A stretch of 64,000 nucleotides of DNA from Geosiphon pyriformis (lineage: Eukaryota > Glomeromycota > Glomeromycetes > Archaeosporales > Geosiphonaceae): NCBI GenBank assembly GCA_016748015.1, contig JAAOMT010000752.1:408884-472883 (forward strand). Direction: 5' to 3'. Below the pieces are notes generated by a model. The model saw only the letters and a program-made list of their open reading frames with translations. It ran no database searches and had not been told where the DNA came from. Each line of letters opens with the position of its first letter. Within the stretch, counting starts at the first letter, position 1. Below, one piece after another: positions 47,683-61,072 of the stretch. Made by a program: the position numbers and the translations under genes.

Positions 47683-48644
47683 ATGCCTACAAAACCGTTA
47701 ACAGACTCGGACTCAGAAATCGATTATAAAAAATTTCCAGGCAAAACACATCAACAAGGCACCAAATCCGTCATTATGGAAAAATTTATTCAGAAAAAAC
47801 CAGTAAACAAACTTTGGGGTAGAGCATTAAAACAAAAAAATATGCATTATGAAGCTGTAGGTTTGATATCTATTATCTCTGTTTACTGTCGCTAAAAGCT
47901 TGATATAATTAGATTTATATACTCTTGTCGTTTTAGATGATCAAAGCAGCAGCAGAAATTTCAGAGGGTTTTGGCAAATACAAAACTGCGATAGCTGATA
48001 TTAATGGAACTACTTCAAATATGGATATAACTAGATGGAGGGAAATAAATCATTTCATCCACAGTCAATCATTGATTGAGCTGGACTCCCAAAACAGAGC
48101 GAACAAAAGTAAATCTTCGTCTGAAACGTGTTTGTCGTATAAGGATCTTACCTATGAAGTTTGTTCAATCGGTGAGAGATCAGATACTGAATTCGCTGGA
48201 ACTGATAGCAAAGCACAAAATGAAGTCAAAAAAGAATTACCAAACCTGTCCCAAGTCGAACCATATGAAAAAATTTCCAGTAACAGCCATGCATCACCCA
48301 TCTCTTTTGAATCGAGAAATGAAACCGAAATTATTAAAGAAAATATCTTGAGTAAAAAGACTGAATCCTCATCTACTCAAAAAACCGAATGGTCGAAAGC
48401 AGAACGAACCGAACTCAACGATATGTTCATTGCTTATTTTGAACGCCGTCGGGGATTAGAAAAATGTAATGCTAGAATAGTGGCTGAAGAGGTTCTGGAT
48501 ATATGCCCGAAACATCCGGGGATAAATTTAGATGAGCAGGTAAATTTATACTTGCGAAATATGCGGCTACCGTTTCGGTCTATCGTTTTAAATGCGATTC
48601 AGCGATGGATAGGAGAAGAGATAAAGATCCGAGGAATATTATAG
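47683..48644 (+). CDS. Hypothetical protein, two exons
   Basis: Exons 47683-47856 and 47937-48644, joined by an 80-base intron with donor gtaggt and acceptor ttttag in phase 0; 293 residues. The N-terminal ~58 residues are basic and polar (SDSEIDYKKFPGKT). The middle is Ser/Glu/Lys-rich and probably disordered. The last ~85 residues look folded: WSKAERTELNDMFIAYFERR, EKCNARIVAEEVLDICPKHP, EEQV-like helices and FRSIVLNAIQRWIGEE. I recognise no family. No signal peptide or membrane segment. Codon use is balanced and the frame is intact, which supports a real gene. Exon 2 alone also begins with an ATG, so a shorter product is possible. Confidence 0.6.
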
Positions 48645-50550
48645 AAACAGCATTAATTATTATTAGGTATTCATGAATCCAGTGATTTTTGATTTGGAGT
48701 AAATTTTAATGATCAAATCATTCAGCAGTCGCTTACAATTTGCTTGGCACTTTCTTTTATAAGATTTTTCAGGTTTTATTATCCTCCATAAATGTGGATT
48801 CGAATTTTAATTTCATGTGGTTGCTCTTGAGAAAATAAGTGAATTTGATGGAACGGTATTCGGAAATTTCTTGTACATTTTTTTCGCTGAGATTTTTTGC
48901 CACCATGAACCGCTATAGGAGGTATTAAATTACCCTCGGATGCCAAAAACAAAGATTAAAGGGAATTTTAAAAGTCTTTTGCTATTTAATAAGACTATTT
49001 TGGGCAGACGTGGATCAAAGTCCTTGTAAATTACATTTCAGCTTCTTTCTATTTGAAATTTGGATTCAGCTTTCCTTATCAAATATCATTTTTTCAAGGA
49101 ATGTCAAAAAGGTTCGAAGAATTTGATTGAAACTCTCAAAATATATTTTCGCAAATGGCTATGTGTATGACACAATATCCAAACCTCAAGTCTGAATCTT
49201 GGAAATTTGTGAATCAATTTTCTTTTTATGTACAATATCACAATTTCTTCGGACAGCACCGCCTCCGAGAATTCTTTTTCGTGCCTGGAGTCCATTAATT
49301 ATTGATTTCACAAACATTGTAAATAATCTCATAATCTTATTGACGAATGATTAGTCGAATTTTTTGATTTTTGTATGGCAAGATAATAGTACCAATACTA
49401 TTTTAATATTTTCATTCTAATTCGTAAGGACTAGCGAAAAAAAGCTGTTTTTAAAAGATTTTTTTGATAAATATACTTGAGAAAGAATTTTTTTCTAAAC
49501 TTAAATTAAAATAAAAACTTGAAAGTTTGAAAGATATCGATATAAAAGTAACTAACAAGCTTTTGTTGATTTCCTTCAGTTAAAGAGCATAAACTTGAAA
49601 ATGTTAAAACATTAGGGCTCAAGTAAAATATTTATGCTGATGTAAAGATATAATTTTTGTAACTACATTTTGATATATTTAGTTCTATCGCTAGATATTC
49701 CTGAGAAGAATAGCTTGTTAGATTAATTTCAAAACTAGTTTAAACCATGATTCTTTCAGGGAGATTAGAATGACCGCTAGAGAACTTTAGGTGAAAGATC
49801 TAAAGAAACAGTATTTGCTATATTATAGTGTCAAATTTTTTTTTAAAATAATTGCTTGGGATGAAAAACCTTTTAGATTTAGGTTCTCACTTGAAAGCTG
49901 TTGATGAACCACGAGGATATCAATATTAATTATTTCCAGCTTTTGTTTTCACTCTAATTTTAAATTGGCTCTCAGCCTTTTGAAGATGATACATTAAGAT
50001 TTTTTCAGATAAGGTAATTTTTCAACATTTGCAAAAAATAGTGTTTATCACGAATTGCACAAAATAAGTTTTTAACATAATCCCATAAACTTTGAATATT
50101 AAAGGGTAATTTTTTCACTTACTCAAATATTGAGTGATTCCAATTTGATATAAAGGTACATTTGTAGATTTATATCAGGTATATTGACTCGCAATTTTCA
50201 GGCTTTATTTTTTAGCGAAGACATCATCATCATTTTTCACAATCTTGAATTGAAAGTTTAATTGATTTCTTTATATAAAATGAGGCCAAGAAAATAAGGA
50301 ATCACAAATCAAATTTGAATTTTTTTTGGCAAATTTAGTTGAGTAATAAGTTGCTTTCCCATTGTATACCCACACGAAACGATATTTTTAATATTGATGA
50401 TAAGTAAGTATTGAAATTAAAAATAAGATATTTATTCATTATTTTTTATATTTACTATTCTGTTTTCAATTAGATCATTCGAAAATCGAGAATTTGCTAA
50501 ACGTTCTTTTTATTTGCTGATAACAACGCTATATATTTTATGTATACACC
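48645..50550. other. Intergenic, no gene recognised
   Basis: Moderate base composition, but no exon set I can join. A 63-codon frame on the minus strand (49104-49295) starts with ATG and has no recognised family. Confidence 0.5.
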
Positions 50551-50559
50551 TAGCAACCT

Positions 50560-50650
50560 CAGACGGTTCAAGAGTGGCTTTTTATGGTGGTTACACTTGT
50601 GCCAACCACTCATCATCAGCAACCCTCTGCCGCACGCTCAGAGGATGTGG
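50560..50650 (+). ncRNA. Possible structured RNA: GC-rich island with two hairpins
   Basis: Within AT-rich DNA a ~90-base GC-rich stretch can fold into two stems. gtggtt (50587-50592) pairs with aaccac (50604-50609). cctctg (50624-50629) pairs with cagagg (50639-50644). An alternative pairing joins gagtgg at 50572 with ccactc at 50606. No open frame and no known RNA family recognised. The call is tentative; it may also be a promoter. Confidence 0.3.
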
Positions 50651-53600
50651 GCATTTAAAAGCAGATAACAACATTCATCATTGGTTGTTATAGTTTGGTG
50701 TATAATATTTTTTTTTGAGAGCCAATATCAATAAATTTAATAAATTTGATTGGATTAGAAAAATTGTGGGATAATCTTAATCGAGGTATTGTAACAAACA
50801 CCTAAAGTAATGATCAGTTATCTAACGAAGAAACTAACCAATAATCAAATATCTCAAACGTTTAATTTTTCTCTATGAAAAACTTTAACTGGTATAAGGT
50901 TAAACTTTTAGTATTACTATTCAGTTTTTATTCGAATAAAACTAAATATAAAAGAATGACACCATTGGTGTGTACAAAATATTTTATATTATTACTAATT
51001 TGATTTATAGTTTAAAAAATAAATATTATATGATATAAAAATAAAATTATAACAAAAATAAGAATGGGAAAAACTTTAAACACTAAAAAGAAAATAACAA
51101 AGAAAATATGAATATCTTTCATATTACATCATTTTGTTATGCAAAATTATGATTCGAAAAATTACAAAGTTTAAAATAAAATCATATATTTTATGTGTAT
51201 ATAGTTTTTAATAATTAAAAAAAAACCTTTATCGAACTAAATCAGGTAAATTAATATTCTAACTACTATTCTAATATTTTTAATAAATAGGTTGTTAGTT
51301 ACAATGACAAAATTTTTTATAAAACAATTTTTTTTTGTTAAAAATCTTTATGCAAATCTTTGAAAAAAAGAATATTAATATATTTAGACAATAATATTAA
51401 AAAAATTTTTTTTTAAAATGTAATGTTTTAAAAAACAGATAAATATAATAATAAAAATAAAATATAAAAAAACATGGTTAATTGTTAAATGAATTTATTA
51501 AATAAGATTTGATTATTTAAAATTATAAATAAATAAAATCAAAATAATTTAATTAATTTTTAATTTTAACAAAGTATTATTTGGTGTATTTTAAAAAAAC
51601 TTGTAAAAATAGATTAAATTATAAAATTACAAAATATTTTTAATATATTTAATGCTTTAAAAATTAAGATTTTAATATTTTTTCTATTTTTTAAAGATAA
51701 AAAAATACAAAAAAACCAATTACATATATTTTTTAATTATATAACCAAATATTAATAAATTTTATAAAACATTAAATTTAATAAACAAGTAATATATTTA
51801 TTTATTATATAATTAAAACTCAAAATTATATAAATTTAATTATTATTAAATTATTTTAAAATAGTTTGGTTTTTTAAAAGATTTAATATTACTTTTACAA
51901 ATCAATTATTAAATAGTTATGATTCTTGTTTCAATTAAAAAAATTTTTTTTATTAAAAAAACTTAATCTTAAAAGTTTAATTTTTGCTTAATTTGTTTTT
52001 ACTTTGAAATTTATTAAAAAAAGTAGATTTATAAATAAAAATTTGCTTATATTATTTATGTTATCTTATTAATATCTGTTTAATTTTGGTTGTTTTAATA
52101 TAATTAAAATTAACTTAAATAAGATTTTTTTAAATGTGGTTTTGTTTTTTACAAATAAATTTATTAAAATTATGAATTTTTTTATTATTAATAATTTATT
52201 AACTTATTTTTAAAATTTTAATTTGGATTTATAATTTAATGTTTATAATTTAATATAATTAATATTAGTTAAATTAAAAATAGTTGTTTTAATATTAGAG
52301 TTTATATTAACATCTAATAAATTTGTTACTAAATTAAACAATCAAATATTTTAAATATATATAGATATAAATTACATATAATTAAACTTAATTTTTGCAA
52401 TAAATATTAAATAGAAAAATAATATCTTAATAAAATTATTAAAAAAATATTTATCTGTTAATTAAGTTAAGATAAAAAACTATTTTGATATTATAGACAA
52501 TAAATTAGCTAATATATTAATAAACAAAATTATAAATATTGTTTTTTAATATTAAAAAATGATTTTTTTGGTAAATAATAAAATAGTTTTTAAAAATACT
52601 TAGTATTTTGTAAAAAAAATTATTTAATTTATTGAAATACTAATATATATATTATTAAGTTTATTAATAAATTTTTAACAAAAATTTTAGTTTAATACGA
52701 ACTATTTTAATATAATATTTTAATAAATATTTAAGATCTGATTTATTAATTTTTATACTGATTTTATAAAAGCTTTTCATAAAAAATTTATTGGTTATTA
52801 CAAAAAACTTTATAATTTTAATTATTTAAATATAAATTACATTTATTACAGTTTAAAAAAAATTTTAATCATATTTTTTTGTGTATTTTTAATTTTATTA
52901 CAAGTAAAACTATTATTATTAAATGTTTTAAAAAAAAATTAGCTTGTTTAATTAATTATATTTATATAATTATTATTAAAGACTTTGTTTTTAAAAATTG
53001 CTTTTATTATTTAATATTATTATTAAAACTGACTTATATAATATAAATTTTATTTAAATATTAAGCTAATTAAATTGTTAATAATAGTTTAATTTTAATA
53101 GATTTTTATGATTTAATAGTATTTAACTTAAAAAATTTTGTTTATAATATAAACTTATTTAAAGTTGGTTGATTTATAATTAATTTTTAATAATTTTTAT
53201 GAATATGCAGATGTTTTTAATACTGTAAACACATAATATAGTTTTAATTAACTATTTAAGTTAATTATATATATAAAAAACATGAACTTTACTTATTTTA
53301 AAATTTATTGTAATTGTATTATAATAAGTAGTAATTAAATTGTACTTGTTAAATTAATAAAAAAAATTTGTAATACAAACTATATAATTAAAAAATAAAT
53401 AATATTTAATTTTAAATAAATCAAGTTTTAATAATATTAATTACATTACTTATCAAATAAAAAATATATTAATAATATACTAAAACAAAAATAAATATTA
53501 TTAAGTTAATAATAAATAAATTATAATATTTAAAAAACAAGTCAAACTATTAAAATTACATAAATATTGCAATTATTTAAATGTTTAAAAAAAATTGAAA

Positions 53601-53690
53601 AATTATTTTTAATTATTAAATAATATAAATTTATTTTGGTAAAACTTGGTTAGAATTTAAAATTTTAATTTTGATAAATGTACCCAATTA
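50651..53690. other. AT-rich desert, no gene
   Basis: From about 51000 the sequence is almost pure A and T, without gene or named repeat. Confidence 0.7.
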
Positions 53691-54382
53691 GATTTTACCA
53701 CATCATAATAGAAATTTGTAATACTGTTTTACCCTCACAAAAACCCAAACACCAAAGGCTTAAGTTGGAAAATATTGATGCCAATTTATGGCTTATTGGA
53801 AACTAGGTCATTTCGATATTACTTAACGCAGAAATTTTCATTTAACCACTGACAAAAAAGTTACCTGAGCAATATGAAAATTTTAATTTATGTACTGTGG
53901 TGTCTAATCATTGAGCATGCAAAGATTGATAAAGTTTGTACAGCTAGCTAACCTCCCATTGTAATTAGAAAGCGAATTCGCTTGATTTTCCTTTTAATTG
54001 ACCCACCTTTGCTTCCCTATTAAACATGTAGAAAATGGCATAGAGCAACAATTCACCAGTTGTAATCGCCCAATACTCGAGGTAAATAGGGCGTACAACA
54101 TTCTCGATCTAGCAATATGGCTGACACTAATATTTAAAAGTACAAAAATGACAAAGTTGATCAAGACACAATAGATTAATGATGAAGTCATGAAATGTAA
54201 ATGCGGGCATATTTTATTCAGTTAGAGGTGAATGTTAAAGTCCGTCGAAAGCAAAAACTAATACAGAAAAGGGCATATACGCATATATAAGATAACCAGA
54301 TTTTATACATACAATGAAGGCAATCGCCATATATAATATTGTACATCACACGCGTCACTCTTGCATTATAATTTTTCCTCTA
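53691..54382 (-). other. 3' flank of NOT2
   Basis: Less AT-rich than the desert beside it and probably includes the 3' untranslated region. A 65-codon minus-strand frame (53994-54191, hydrophobic) lies here; I see no reason to call it a gene. Confidence 0.5.
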
Positions 54383-57107
54383 TCAAAACTCTTTCAACCC
54401 GCCTTGTGCTACGTAATGAGAATTTTGGCCAAGCCCAAGTAACGGCCCACCCAATTGATGGTGCTGTCCAGCATTAGACACAGATGGATATGTGTGATGC
54501 AACTGTTGCATATGAGCCGGCGTTGTACCCAAGCCTCCCAATGCCGCTGAAGACATACCACCAGCACCTGAATTATTTGTTGGCATACCTCCTAATCCCA
54601 TCAAGCCCGCCATGTTGACATTCGAAAGACCTTGTGCTGCCATTCCTTGTTGATGCAGCCCACCAGGTGCTAATGATAGACTTGCAGCCTGCGACATATT
54701 ACCAGAAAGTCCACCCATTAACGGACGCTCTTCTAGTGCCTCGTACATGAGAACTGCATCTTTCTTGATTTTTTCCCAATTGTTAGGATCAAAGAATATG
54801 TAGCTTCCGTGTTCATATGCTGCCGTTTTCTGGAATGGCTCCGTTCCGGGTTCTTTAGTCAACCAAAGTTTATGATCCCGATGATACCGCCAATTGCGAT
54901 TGTATCTTAACAGCATTTGGCCAATAAATCGAAAAAACCATGTGAGCCAAATTAAAGTAAATAAATAAAAAATGCTTCAAAGAACTCGAAAAACTCCGTG
55001 AGATAATTAACTTATTTAATTTCCCGGATTTAAGGCAAAGATCGAGACGGCACAAATTATGTAGTAAAAACAAACAAACAAACAAACAAGAGAGAGAATT
55101 ATAAAGCAAACTTACAATTCCTGTGCGGCTACTTCCTGTAAATAATCTCGTGGCATGCTATAAAAAATGTAGAACAGCGTTTCATCTAACAACGAGGATA
55201 TGTTCTTCTGAGCAGGTGGCGGTGGTTGAGCATTGTAGCATGATGGGAGATGATATTCAGGCTCAATCAGGCCAGCTAGCTGATTGTTGTCTGCCCAAGG
55301 GGAGGTGAACGTTGTATAAAGTGCACTGCTACTCAAAAAAAGCAATGGAAGATTCCAATTCAACTTTATAATAAGTTACGTAATTGAGGATTTTAAATAC
55401 ATTTTTTTGGATTCCTAGAATATCCCTCCTTCCAGGGACCCAAAAAACGTTTTACCTCGATTCGATACATACTCTGGGGAATTCAGATTAAGACCCAGGG
55501 TTGACAGATCACTCCCCAAAGCCAGCATGCTTAGGTCAGGATCAGTCATCCGTATTACATTTAACAAGCCCATTAGTCCATAAAAGTCACCTGATGAAGA
55601 CGTCATACTCGAAGATGATGGTGACTGATTTATTGTAGAATTATTAGAGTTATGAAGATTCGATATGCCACCTGTCATAGAATACGAGGGTACGCCGACG
55701 AGTGTCGAGGTGGATAGATAAGGTGTAGAAGATCTTAGATTTTCGGCAAGGGAATACGGGTTGAGAGATGACGACATGGCTGTTGAGAGTGATTGTTGTT
55801 GAACCTGAGAATGTAAGGAATTTCCTTTCGTCACGTAATTCTAAGGCATAAAAATATATTGCAAAATTCAAGGGTGAAGAAACCAAAAAAAGTTGATTAT
55901 TACTGTTTTAAAATTTAAGGGTATGGTTTTTTCATTTCGAAACCAGTAATAAGAGGAAAGATGCCAATTCTGGTTATTGATATTTCCATTGACACACCTT
56001 TTTGTCCTGTTCGGACAGGGAATTTATCGGCGGTTGAACTGTTGTCCTTATCCCACCTGATCACGACATCAAATAGTTAATTCTCTCTGTTTTTATAGCT
56101 AATTATCTCTGAACCAAATTTCCAATGACAAAGCTAACCGGACTTAAGAAACTTGAAGCTTTTATATACCTACCAAGTGATAAACGACCATCCTGTAAAG
56201 ATGCTGATGGCAAAGAGGTTGCCAAGCTACTTGTGCTAGTCAGTGAATCAAGGGCACTTGACTGCTGATGATTTACCAGATGATGTTGTGATGACGATTG
56301 GTTGCCAACTAAGGATCGATTACTGGTTGAATTACTTGAGGCACCAGGTAGTGCAGGAAAATCATCATAAGTTAGCTCTTGTATCGGCTGTTGATGATGA
56401 AGTGAACGTCCATCATTAGGTCCGTTTGCACTAGATCCTGTTCCAGCCGTGGTCGCATAACTTGATCCGAGACCGCTCGTCGATGCATTACTGGCCGTAG
56501 TATTTGCACTCCCTAGTGCAGGAAATTCAGACAAATCCAATATATCATTTTGTTGCGAATGAACGTTATGTAGGGCACCTTGGTATCCTGGAAACTGCTG
56601 CTGCTGTCTTGGAGCCAGGTTTTGCGTCGTTAACGAAGAACCTGGCGTATAATTCCATGAGGGTACATTCGATCCTAGATATGTAAACGTAGATGATCAT
56701 AATTCGATAGGGTGAGATCATAATCATTGAAAATAAACCTTGAGGTATTATCGATGGGCTAGATCACGCCCCAAACATTCCAGGAAATGATGCAAAAAAT
56801 TCGGGTTAGTACCAATCCTGCCGTTTGTTCTTGCCATCAAAGGGTTCCCCCCTACAGCGCGTTGAGCCATAGAATTAGTCTGATAAGGTGAATTCATGGG
56901 GCCCGGTCGGCCGGCTTGTTGTGCAGGATTTACTACTGTTTTATAAAGTATGAGTCAACGATTTATGATGTAGAAAGAATGAAGTTTTAAACTTTTTTTT
57001 CAGCTCTCACCAGTTATACCTGACCTACTCATCATGCCTCCGCCCGGTTGTGGGCCAAACCGGTTTGGATTGTTTAGGGGTTTTACGATGTTGCTGTTCA
57101 CAGGCAT
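54383..57107 (-). CDS. NOT2: NOT2, subunit of the CCR4-NOT complex (CNOT2/CDC36 orthologue)
   Basis: Seven exons on the minus strand: 57107-57011, 56935-56813, 56674-56174, 56056-55998, 55804-55473, 55328-55116 and 54905-54383. All phases match and the product is 615 residues. NOT2 is a scaffold in the deadenylase complex and pairs with NOT3/NOT5 through its NOT box on NOT1. The N-terminal half is Asn/Ser/Gln-rich with two conserved short motifs, SEFPALG and DDFPALP. Then come DFYGLMGLLNVIRMTDPDLS and LGLNLNSP, the family's most conserved block, then FTSPWADN, DETLFYIFYSMPRD, and from ~443 YNRNWRYH, WLTKEPGTEP, GSYIFFDP and MYEALEERP. A Gly/Met/His-rich tail of ~112 residues follows. In most relatives the protein ends soon after this box. 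Intact. The ATG at 57107 is the first in frame; an exon further upstream is possible. Confidence 0.92.
56932..56940 (-). other. NAGNAG tandem splice acceptor of NOT2 exon 2
   Basis: On the minus strand the acceptor reads aacagtag. Both AGs keep the frame: the protein would have one Val more or less after SGIT. Confidence 0.6.
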
Positions 57108-58100
57108 TGAAGTAGCGACGTGTGAATTTTTGAGAGGTAGAATTTCACCGACTTTTTTTCAGCGAAAGCTGACACTTGTTTACTTTTACTTGATACACAG
57201 AAAAAAGTTTAGACTTTGTAATACTTTTGTGGCTCTTCAATTTAGGTGATTATCACGTGATAAGTTTCGAGGTATTATCTACAGGTTTATCATTGAGTTT
57301 CCCACGCTTTTTTGAGAAGTTAGGATTTCGCCATTCGGGCCTGATTCAAAGTGGTACAATTTTATAAATGTCAAACGTGATTTAAAAAGTACATCAATAT
57401 TTGAATGCAACAGGTAACGTGGAGGAGATGCTACTTGGTGGGGGTGTAAGAATTTTTGTTCTAAGTTAAATTATTCGGGAATCATCGAAAAAGATCAGCA
57501 AAGAGAATGTTGGGAAAATGCCAATGTTGTTCACACATTTCCCAAAAGATGTTCCAAAATGATCTTCTAACAAGAGGCCTATCATGGATGAATGGGCTGA
57601 TGCTGTTGTTGTGCACGTACCTGGTGAGACAAATTATTGTTTGCTGATGTGGCAAAGTGGCTTCTCATAGACCTACCTAGAAGAATTTTAATCACACCAC
57701 TTTTAAGGTTATAGAATTAAAAAATCTTAAAACCACACGTAATTTTACGCTTGGAATATATTTCTTCAAGACCAAGAACTTATTCTGAATATTTAATAAA
57801 AGCCTATGATTAGATATTTGAGTCACACCATCAATTTATTGTTTGTAGTATCTAATTATTGCTATTAAATAGAGTTTTGTTTACATTTTAAGGTAACGAA
57901 TTTAATAAATAAAATATTATTTTGACAATAAATATTTTGGCAAATTTATTTTGATTGGAGAATTAATTTGAAATGTATTATTTATTGAAAAATATTGAGT
58001 TTTATCATGGTTTACCAAGACATATTCAGTTGTCGTATTTCATGACCAAAAAGTTTGATGAGAAAATAAAGCAAGAAATGAGTATTTATTATTTATAGCT

Positions 58101-58142
58101 GTTATTATTATTATTATTATTATTATTGCTATTATTATTATA
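58101..58142. repeat. (ATT)n microsatellite, interrupted
   Basis: About nine ATT triplets, a GCT interruption, then more. Confidence 0.8.
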
Positions 58143-61041
58143 ATTATTTCATCAATTATCTGCATACAAACTTAGAATCAACATTAAGAATGTATTTTTT
58201 ACAATATCCGATTAAAACATTTTCCAATTATTTTTGGTTTCATCTTTTGTCAAAAAAACTTTAATTATATTTTGTTTTTAAAATTTGATATTAATCTGTT
58301 TAATTTTCCTTAATTATTTTGTAATAGTTAAGAACATTCTGACACTTTGTTTTATAATGTATGATATGTAGAAAGCGTGAAAAGCTTTTAACCAATTATT
58401 TTAAATATCATATTAAATGAATTTTAATTTTATAAAAATATTTAAGAATTTTGATTTGTCAAATTAAAGTTCTTGCAACCTTTAAATTTGCAACCACTTG
58501 AGAAAAAAACTTTATCTGAGCAGTTTGATTCCTTGATTTGTACAATTTTCGCTATGTTTTTTTGTAACTTTTTGCTCAATCTTTAAGATAAAGTTAAGAA
58601 TATGATAAGACTATTATATATTCTTTTATGATTTTGGTTTCACAGACACAATCGGGTTTTTAATCAAGATATCCTTATTGCATCGCACATAATCTGGTTC
58701 TTTTTCGTGGAAATTTTGGGATCACATTGTTGTACAATGTCACTCAAAATATTTCAAAGAATCCCTAATTCTAGGTTTTCCATAAATGGGGTCATGTATA
58801 CATGGCGACTTCTTTTTCCGTAGATAAATTGTTTTTTAAAAATCAATTGCGGTGAAAACGGCTGTAACTGGTGGCAGAGTTTTAATAAAGCTGGATTATT
58901 AAAACCCTTATTTTGCGCGAAAGTCTGAATATTCTAATAATACCACATTCTCACCTCCAGCTAATCGATGTCCGGTAATTATAAAGACTTATACATTCTC
59001 TCGACTAAATATCTTTGGGAAAAATTGCATCATTGGCTTGTTTTTATATTGAGAAAATGACAGATTCAACTATTACTTTGTCTTTAGAGGTTGGATATTT
59101 TAGATTATTTGGTATGATTTAATTTATATAATAAATTTCTTCGATATGGTTTAAATTTTGATTATTAAATGGAATAAACCCAATAATCTTGGTACAAATT
59201 TGAAAATCCAAGAAAGTATACTCTACAAATTCCTTGGAAATATTTAACTTTTTTTAATTGCTTCCAAAATTTTCGATGGTCAATTTATAATTCGAATGAG
59301 TCAATTTGAAAATTAAAAATAAATTGTTTTCTTGCTTAGCTGTATAATTTTTTGCTCAGAAGAAAGAAGTGTGCTCTTTCAATTCTTTTCTTTAATTCGA
59401 ATTGTTTTCATCAATGACTTATCTATTCTGTGATTTCTGCCCAAGCCTGTTTCGCAAAATATATCATTCTAATTTTTTTTGATATTCAACTAAAAGTTAG
59501 TATAATTGGATTTTGAGGCTTAAGGTAGAATAAATGGTTCATCTGAATTTTTTTCCAATGCAAAAGAGAAGAGAATGATTTATCTGTGGAGACTAGATTG
59601 TGAGTCTTTAAATTAAAATATTTAATCGATAAAACCCGCAAGTTTAGTTGAAAATTTTAAATATACTTTTTCCTTAACATTAAAAGAGATTCCCAATATT
59701 TTCCTGTTTATGGTGTGTTTTGTAAATATTTTTACCCTTTAAACTTTCGTGGTTCATCAAAGTTTTAACGATGCAATTTTTGTTTCGCATACAAGCCAGA
59801 GATTTGTTTAATGGCAAGATTATCTCATGACCTTCCAAACTTGTTTACCGGAATTGGAAATAGAATCTCTATTCGCACTTGGTAGAATAATAAGATTGCT
59901 ATGGTAACGAATAAGTTGAAGATGCTTCTTTAGAATATAGATAGAGATCGAGAAAAAGGTATTTTTTTTTAGGAAGTTATTGAGTTGATCTTTTGCTTCA
60001 TTCACCCCGTAATTTTTATATGTTCACTTTTGTGAATCCTAGGTCTCTAAAACCTATAATTTTCTTTTTTAAGAATGTAATTCAAGTAAAGCACAAATAA
60101 ATAGTCTTTTCCGGTAAAAAAGTTGACATAATAGTCGTTTATAATTACCTTTGCATGGCGATTCTGTCGAATAAGCAAATAAGTCTTTGCCAATTTCGAA
60201 GAATGATTCCTAAACACTTTCAATATCAAGGCTCAGACAGTGATTAAATGGTTAAAAATTTTCACATTTAAATGAAAATTCATAAAAAAATTTGCAATAT
60301 TATATGTTGATTTAGCTTGAGTATTTCATAATCGGTAAAAATGAAATCTTAAAATCTAACTTTTTCAGTTAAAATAAACAAATTCAAAGCAATTTGAAAT
60401 TTTCAATTATTCTCGTTCGGTTTTTAAATCAATTTAAAACCATTAAATTAGTTAGGGTGGCTGGTCACGTATCTGTGAGTGCACGATCCACTTCTAATGT
60501 ATGACAAATGAGTTGTACGGTGTTTCTTATGGCATAATAATAAGAAATAAAATTTCTGATTTAGAACTCATCTAGGGAGTTAGTGCCAAAACCTGGGGTA
60601 TATCTGATGTATTGGAAATGCCCACCAATGATCACATTATTTAATATGTAATTTGATTATAATTTTCTCCTCCATTTGGTTAGTGTCTTTTTTAGACCTG
60701 TAATAAAACATTATCACTTCTAAAATAAGCTTCGAATCATGAATTTTGTATTTCTTTTAGATATGGATACTTTTAAAATAAGGTTTTATTTAATTTTCAA
60801 TAAAAAAAGGGATTTTTATTTATTTTATCAATTTGTACACATAATTTTTTCACCAATTAATTAAAATTTAAAAATGAATATTTGTTTATGTGTTCCTTTA
60901 CTTTAAAAGATATCAAAGTTTGAAAACTTTAATTTAAATAATGTAATAATTATAAAATTATTTTTTATTTGTGATTTAAACTAATATTTTTATGATTTTT
61001 TTGTAGCTTTTCAAATTTTTTGATTTTTTATATAAACATAA

Positions 61042-61072
61042 TTTTATTATTATTATTATTATTATTATTATA
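61042..61072. repeat. (ATT)n microsatellite
   Basis: About nine or ten ATT triplets after attttattatt. Confidence 0.8.

Noticed and set aside
53994-54191. 65-codon hydrophobic minus-strand frame downstream of NOT2
   Set aside because: It lies in the probable 3' untranslated region, with no family and no promoter.
57034-57249. Plus-strand 71-codon frame
   Set aside because: It is antisense to NOT2 exon 1 and its flank.
57621-57668. Possible first exon of NOT2 (ATG, 16 codons, strong gtacgt donor)
   Set aside because: Its phase 0 does not match any acceptor before the coding start at 57107, where only phase 1 is possible. It could still be a 5' untranslated exon.
59820-60229. Two minus-strand frames of about 60 codons
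   Set aside because: No recognisable motif; length and composition are as expected by chance.
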